A stretch of 40,560 nt of DNA from a virus. The translations under genes were made by a program, and so were the position numbers. How positions within the stretch are numbered: position 1 is the first letter of the stretch; every line of letters starts with the position of its first letter. The notes beneath the pieces were generated by a model, which worked only from the letters and a program-made list of their open reading frames with translations, did no database searches and was not told where the DNA came from. Positions 36,627 through 40,560 of the stretch are shown piece by piece. The stretch covers positions 1-40,560 of the IMG/VR virus record IMGVR_UViG_3300032893_000138; one strand, written 5' to 3'.

Positions 36627-37496
36627 CTATTCGCAGAGCGCTTCTATTTCTAACCTTGCAGTATGAACAACAAGGGGCTCTTGCTTGAATTTGGGAGGCC
36701 AGTGACATGCCTTTCCGATGCGTCTCAACCATTCGACTGGGTCGATATCGCTTTTCGTGACATTGCAGGTTATGCAGAGCCACTGTAGATTCGATACATC
36801 GTTGCTCCCGCCAGAAGCTAGGGGTTGCCAGTGGTCAAGATGTTTTCTGACAGTCCTGAGATCGACCTCACAGTTCGCGCAGCAATAGTTCTGCGCCTTC
36901 AGCAATGCGCCAATCTCTTCCGGAGTATGGCTTCCCGGAGCTCTAAACAACCTAGCTCTACGTCTATGAATCTGTGCAGAGACAATCTCGGGGTTCCGGT
37001 ATCGATACTCCCTCAAGTAGCCGGGATTTGCTGCGGCATATGCCCGTTGCTGCTCTGCGCGACGCTCTCGATTCTTGGCCCGCCATTCCGCGCCCTGTTG
37101 AAGCAGGAGATCCCGCTTTTCGGCGCGCCTTATCTTATCTTGGGCAGCTTTTTTGTCTTTGTTTCTTCGGTACGTTTCGGCGTCTCGCGCCTTACAAGAT
37201 TCCAAATTTTCTTGTCGATACCGAGCGGCGTATTCCGAACGGTATTCGACGTTTTCATTCCGCCATTTGGCTACCGCGGCTTTGACTTTTTCTGGATTCT
37301 TTGCCCTGTACTGGGCGGATATTTGCCTAAATTTTTCAGCATTCTCTTGATATTTTATTTTTTTCTTAGCGAGAACACATTTTTTACAAGAGGACTGCAC
37401 TCCGCTCTTTTTCTTTGCATCTTTATGAAAAGACGAAAGTGGCAGGCAATTCTTGCATGATGAGCAAATCTTTGTCATTTCTTCCATGATCGGCAT
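36627..37496 (-). CDS. Free-standing HNH endonuclease with zinc ribbon and coiled coil (289 aa)
   Basis: Domains in order: a zinc ribbon with Cys11/Cys14 and Cys37/Cys40 (CSSC, CKKC), a long basic coiled-coil region from about 45 to 185, and the HNH core. The core has Cys206/Cys209 and LDHWQPLASGGSNDVSNLQW, with His222 and Asn236, and Cys241/Cys244 (CITC). It interrupts the block between capsid and neck genes. ATG 37496 lies inside a long hairpin; ATG 37478 (six residues shorter) has GGAAGAA and may be the real start. Homing nucleases of this kind spread by cutting related phage genomes. Confidence 0.88.
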   Translation of the reverse strand: MPIMEEMTKICSSCKNCLPLSSFHKDAKKKSGVQSSCKKCVLAKKKIKYQENAEKFRQISAQYRAKNPEKVKAAVAKWRNENVEYRSEYAARYRQENLESCKARDAETYRRNKDKKAAQDKIRRAEKRDLLLQQGAEWRAKNRERRAEQQRAYAAANPGYLREYRYRNPEIVSAQIHRRRARLFRAPGSHTPEEIGALLKAQNYCCANCEVDLRTVRKHLDHWQPLASGGSNDVSNLQWLCITCNVTKSDIDPVEWLRRIGKACHWPPKFKQEPLVVHTARLEIEALCE

Positions 37497-37535
37497 AAGA
37501 TGATGAGGAGCACTGGACTCCCATCATCTTATGCC
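37492..37535 (-). promoter_or_regulatory. Long hairpin over the start of the HNH gene
   Basis: A 14-bp perfect inverted repeat GGCATAAGATGATG (37492-37505) / CATCATCTTATGCC (37522-37535) continues, after one bulged A, into GGAG/CTCC with a 7-base loop. The ATG at 37494-37496 lies in the stem. There is no T run after it. It can hide the first start codon in messages read from the capsid promoter, as described for several T4 homing endonuclease genes. Confidence 0.85.
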
Positions 37536-37544
37536 ATCGTGGAA

Positions 37545-37573
37545 AACTCCGCAAGAGATTTTACCCCTTGCGG
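37545..37573 (-). terminator. Rho-independent terminator after the capsid gene
   Basis: On the - strand CCGCAAG-GGGTAAAATCT-CTTGCGG, a 7-bp perfect stem, is followed by AGTTTTCC. It starts 6 bases after the capsid stop. Confidence 0.75.
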
Positions 37574-37579
37574 CCATGC

Positions 37580-38599
37580 TTAATATCCAGCACTCACAAT
37601 GGTAAGTGCTTCAGGCCTTACGCCCCAGCCAGAGGTTGAGCGCAGTTCGGAAACAACGTCAACGGCACCGCCAGCGAGAGGGCTGACGATTTCTCGGGGC
37701 GCTGCGAGGTCCACATATTGAAGGGCGCAAGCATTCAGCCCGGGCGTGAGTTTCGCAAATTCATTCGTGTTGATCCGCGCGCCGGACGGCTTTTTGACTT
37801 CCGGCATATTGACCAGAATGACGTCGGTACCGCCCGCACCCTTTCCAATCAATGTATCGTCGCACGCCCAAACAATCTCGTCCTGGTTCCACTCGAGCAC
37901 GTCATCCACGAGGCCGCGGACCGACTTCGAACCAGCGCCTTCGCGTTGGAACTGCGTGAGCTGGACGATGCCTTGGTAGCTGATCAGGCTGAGAATGCGC
38001 TGGGTCGTCGTGATCGAGAACTTGCCCGGCAGACCCATTTGATTCGTGCGGGTCTTGATCGCCGAGATCTGCGACAGCAGAAAGAATGCGAGTGCGCCGT
38101 TGTCGTACGTGCTGATCGTCGTGTTGCCATTCGGATCGGCCGGCAGGTTCAGTGCCGTTGCGCCTTGCGTGTTCAGCAGGCCTTCGCCGTTCGTCGGACG
38201 AGCGCCGTACAGCAGCAGGTTACGCATCTGCTGGAAGATGCCCTGACGCATTGCGAGGCGCTGCGCTTCGACCAGCGACGTGCCCGTACGACCGAATGCA
38301 GCCTGGTCGTGATGGTCGTATTCGGCACGCGAGCGGAGCAGATACGTCGGCGTGCTGAATTCGCTGTACGCGATGCCGCAGCTCGGGAGCTGGTTCACCG
38401 CGAACTGGCCTTCCTGAACCTGCGTACGAACGTCGAGGCGCTTCACGTACACAGCGAGGTCACCCTCACCGAGGCGGACTTGCGGATCGCCCTGATACAG
38501 CGCTTCGAACGCGCCCGATGCTTGCTGGTACGGAAGCAGTACTTCCGGGACCAGGTAGTGCGGGCTGACCCGAATGGGGGCTTGAATTACGTTAGACAT
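37580..38599 (-). CDS. Major capsid protein (DUF2184-like, 339 aa)
   Basis: The product contains VYVKRLDVRTQVQEGQFAVN, RRSEYDHHDQAAFGRTG-like sequence (residues near 92-107), AQRLAMRQGIFQQMRNLLLY and GLLNTQGATALNLPA, and then KFSITTTQRILSLISYQGIV. This is the pattern of DUF2184 proteins, encapsulin-type HK97-fold major capsid proteins of phages. Length is normal. It follows the protease/scaffold and a head protein, the usual order, and is closed by its own terminator, in keeping with high expression. Confidence 0.9.
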   Translation of the reverse strand: MSNVIQAPIRVSPHYLVPEVLLPYQQASGAFEALYQGDPQVRLGEGDLAVYVKRLDVRTQVQEGQFAVNQLPSCGIAYSEFSTPTYLLRSRAEYDHHDQAAFGRTGTSLVEAQRLAMRQGIFQQMRNLLLYGARPTNGEGLLNTQGATALNLPADPNGNTTISTYDNGALAFFLLSQISAIKTRTNQMGLPGKFSITTTQRILSLISYQGIVQLTQFQREGAGSKSVRGLVDDVLEWNQDEIVWACDDTLIGKGAGGTDVILVNMPEVKKPSGARINTNEFAKLTPGLNACALQYVDLAAPREIVSPLAGGAVDVVSELRSTSGWGVRPEALTIVSAGY

Positions 38600-38612
38600 T
38601 CTTTAGTCCCCT

Positions 38613-39494
38613 TTAGAGAAGGATGATTGCAGCCGAACCAGTACGGTTCCACGACGCCGCGCCAGTGGTCGGGTTGTACGAAACGATCATGCTGTTGCCG
38701 ACGTTCGTTTGCAGAACCTTGACGTTCAGCGCGCCCGTGCCGTAGTTCAGGACGATCGTGCCGCTCTGAGCGCCGGCCGAGAACGTGCCCGACGTGCCCG
38801 CGATCTGGAAGCTGAAGTGCTGGTTATCAGTGAAGGCGGTAACCGTCTGGTTGCCGTTGATGAGGCTGGCACCCGTGCCGGTCACGCCCGAGATGTTAAT
38901 GAAATCGCCCACGCCAGCAACCGGCGAGGCCGAGGCCATCACAACCGCGAACGTCCACACGCCGCTTGCGTACGAAGCGGTCAGCGACGTCACCGAGTAC
39001 GTGGCCGTCGATGCGTCGTACGGTTGCAGAACCTGGTTGTTGAAGTCCCACGAGACTTGCTGCGTGATGAGACCGCCATCGAGCGAAACAAGCGACGGGT
39101 CCATGGCAACCGCGATGCGGGCACCAGAGCCGATGCGATAGAACGGGATCGAGTCGCCGGTATAGCCAGCGGTCGGAACCGGGCTGGACGGCGAGCCTAC
39201 CCAGCTATACGCCTGATCGAAGACCGAGAAGCCGGTGAGGTTCGATTGCGCGGTAGCAGCGACAATCGCACCGCCGAGGGCTACGTCGGCAGTCGCTGCG
39301 GCGATGTTTTCCGAAATCGCCATGCCACCCCAGATGGGGCCGGTTGCAGCCGACGAGAGATTGCCGATGGCGAGGTTGAAGCGAGCGTTCGGCGAGTCGT
39401 AAGCCTGGCCTTGAATGAGGCCTTGGCTTTGAATCGAGAACGAGCCCGCGCCGTTGGTCGTGCCGTACGGGTAGAAAGGAGTGTTGATGGCCAT
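38613..39494 (-). CDS. Head structural protein with inserted beta module (293 aa)
   Basis: The product lies between the protease/scaffold and the capsid gene, in the decoration or minor head protein slot. The N-terminal part (INTPFYPYGTTNGAGSFSIQ) and the end (VLQTNVGNSMIVSYNPTTGA) are typical of proteins in this slot. Residues about 167-248 are a module with SVTSLTASYASGVWTFAVVM, GVGDFINISGVTGTG, INGNQTVTAFTDNQHFSFQI and SGTIVL. The same module type occurs in the sheath, J and a small baseplate protein. Confidence 0.75.
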   Translation of the reverse strand: MAINTPFYPYGTTNGAGSFSIQSQGLIQGQAYDSPNARFNLAIGNLSSAATGPIWGGMAISENIAAATADVALGGAIVAATAQSNLTGFSVFDQAYSWVGSPSSPVPTAGYTGDSIPFYRIGSGARIAVAMDPSLVSLDGGLITQQVSWDFNNQVLQPYDASTATYSVTSLTASYASGVWTFAVVMASASPVAGVGDFINISGVTGTGASLINGNQTVTAFTDNQHFSFQIAGTSGTFSAGAQSGTIVLNYGTGALNVKVLQTNVGNSMIVSYNPTTGAASWNRTGSAAIILL

Positions 39495-39502
39495 GATTTA
39501 CC

Positions 39503-40471
39503 TTATTGCTTGCCAACGTTGGTGTTGATCCGGCCAAAGACGCGCGGCGGACGGAAGTCATCCATCCATCCACCGATCTCGCCGACGAATTCCGTCACCA
39601 TGTGGCCGCTATCCATGCGGCGGGTGATCGGGCGCAGACGGATACCTTCGGGCAGGGCGGCAGGGCTGCGTGCGGCCGTCATGGCGTCAGCGTAGATACC
39701 CTTCTCGGCGATCTCGAAGACGGCCTTGTCCATACCGCGCAGCGGAACTTCTTTCCACTGATCGCTGTGCTTTTGCAGACCGCGGGCGAGACGCGTGCGA
39801 TAGGCCAGAAGGCTTTCGCCATTCAGGGGACGCGGAGCCGAATCGCCGAATGCCGAATAGACCGCATCAGCCTTAGCCTGTGCATCAGCCATGGCGTGAT
39901 AGTCCGCATCCGACAGCTCCTTCGGCAGGCGACGCTCGAGCGCGGCAATCATGCTGCGGATATCGGATGAATCGGCGGCGGCCTTCTTGAGGGCTGCGGC
40001 TTCGACTTCCTTCTCTTTGGCCTTGTCTTTCATTTCTTCGTCTTCGTCATCGTCTTTGCGACCGCGCTTCTTGTCAGCGGCAGTCATCAAGGGATCGGCC
40101 GGCGCGTTGTCGTCGTCGTCCTTGCGGGCGTCGTCGTCATCGTCCTTCTTGCCGAAGTCCGACTTGTCATCGTCGTCCTTCTTGGCGTCTTTCTTCGAGC
40201 CTTTGCGAGCCGTCAGCTTGGCGTCGTCATCGTCATCGTCGTCAGCCTTGGGGATCGGCATCTCTTCGTTCGACTTCGCGTCATACTCGCTATCCTTGCG
40301 AACATCGTCATCGTCGTCCTTACGCGCGCTGTCATCGTCGTCGTCTTTCTTGCAGTGTTCGACGTTGACTTCTTCCAGCGCATCCATGCGCTTCGTCAGG
40401 CCCTGGATGGCAAGCAGGATGGTATCCAGCTTGTCCGAGGCCGCATCAGCGCGCGTTTCCTTTTCAGACAT
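39503..40471 (-). CDS. Possible separate scaffold protein from an internal start (322 aa)
   Basis: ATG 40471, inside the larger frame, is preceded by AAGGAG with nine bases of spacing. Translation from it gives a 322-residue acidic protein without the protease part. Lambda C/Nu3 and similar phage genes make scaffold from such internal starts. The SD is seen; separate production is inference. Confidence 0.65.
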   Translation of the reverse strand: MSEKETRADAASDKLDTILLAIQGLTKRMDALEEVNVEHCKKDDDDDSARKDDDDDVRKDSEYDAKSNEEMPIPKADDDDDDDAKLTARKGSKKDAKKDDDDKSDFGKKDDDDDARKDDDDNAPADPLMTAADKKRGRKDDDEDEEMKDKAKEKEVEAAALKKAAADSSDIRSMIAALERRLPKELSDADYHAMADAQAKADAVYSAFGDSAPRPLNGESLLAYRTRLARGLQKHSDQWKEVPLRGMDKAVFEIAEKGIYADAMTAARSPAALPEGIRLRPITRRMDSGHMVTEFVGEIGGWMDDFRPPRVFGRINTNVGKQ

Positions 40472-40560
40472 ATCAAAAGCTCCTTCGTTATCAGAAATGA
40501 CGCCGTGCGGTGGCCCGCCTTTGTCCCAAACACCTTGCTCGCATATCGCGATGTGATCCA
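39503..40560 (-). CDS. Prohead protease/scaffold fusion (DUF2213-like), 5' end off the window
   Basis: The frame is open to the right edge. The residues before Met 40471 read DHIAICEQGVWDKGGPPHGV, which resembles the C-terminal end of DUF2213-type prohead proteases ('HxAxxxxGRxGxxxxI'). After that comes a highly charged region with five or more KDDDDD-type blocks (roughly residues 42-150 counted from 40471). A helical scaffold-like part (ADSSDIRSMIAALERRLPKE) and a C-terminal region with GMDKAVFEIAEKGIYADAMT follow. The order protease, acidic scaffold, then capsid fits head assembly modules. Confidence 0.78.
   Translation of the reverse strand, partial: DHIAICEQGVWDKGGPPHGVISDNEGAFDMSEKETRADAASDKLDTILLAIQGLTKRMDALEEVNVEHCKKDDDDDSARKDDDDDVRKDSEYDAKSNEEMPIPKADDDDDDDAKLTARKGSKKDAKKDDDDKSDFGKKDDDDDARKDDDDNAPADPLMTAADKKRGRKDDDEDEEMKDKAKEKEVEAAALKKAAADSSDIRSMIAALERRLPKELSDADYHAMADAQAKADAVYSAFGDSAPRPLNGESLLAYRTRLARGLQKHSDQWKEVPLRGMDKAVFEIAEKGIYADAMTAARSPAALPEGIRLRPITRRMDSGHMVTEFVGEIGGWMDDFRPPRVFGRINTNVGKQ

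Noticed and set aside
39951-40556. Ser-rich + strand frame opposite the scaffold
   Set aside because: It is the antisense of the Asp/Lys repeats (GTC/ATC giving Ser and Leu runs) and has no independent support.

Overview
The window is a block of a contractile-tailed (myovirus-type) phage genome. GC-rich, Ala-rich coding and gene types familiar from phages of Burkholderia and relatives suggest a betaproteobacterial host; this host call is inference from memory. No integrase, replication helicase, polymerase, portal or terminase gene is visible, so the genome continues beyond both ends.

Left arm (1-12.6 kb, + strand). A 5'-truncated gene with ten 9-residue repeats opens the window. It is followed by about 33 tightly packed small genes, most joined by 4-base ATGA/GTGA stop-start overlaps. 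Recognisable members are an acyl carrier protein (1292-1546), a recombination module (coiled-coil protein, HNH/AP2 endonuclease, RecT-like annealing protein, YqaJ/lambda-type exonuclease), a zinc-finger DUF3268-like protein, a DUF551 protein, and at the end a PrtN-like transcription activator that could switch on the late genes. A 221-base gene-free, hairpin-rich stretch (1547-1767) interrupts the block.

Convergent junction (12.63-12.93 kb). This gene-free region is rich in inverted repeats, and the two transcription units meet here.

Right arm (12.9-40.56 kb, - strand, read right to left). The order is: prohead protease/scaffold (5' end off the window), a head protein, major capsid protein (DUF2184-like), a free-standing HNH endonuclease, neck/connector proteins, tail sheath, tail tube, tail assembly chaperone with a -1 frameshift extension, GIY-YIG endonuclease, tape measure with a lytic transglycosylase domain, baseplate hub, accessory baseplate proteins, gp138-like spike, gp25-like wedge, baseplate J, DUF2612-like protein, two tail fibres (one with an SGNH esterase domain), a lectin-like protein, endolysin and holin-like genes, two lipoproteins and a terminal patatin-like phospholipase. 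A + strand cassette (25536-25858), a ribbon-helix-helix regulator plus a superinfection-immunity-like membrane protein, is inserted against the direction of the tail genes.

The most notable observations are: a beta-rich module recurring inside four unrelated virion proteins; the frameshifted chaperone on a run of eight T; a nested protease/scaffold start; a long hairpin covering the start of the HNH gene; an in-frame amber codon in the GIY-YIG gene; and the pairing of an acyl carrier protein with a patatin in one phage.
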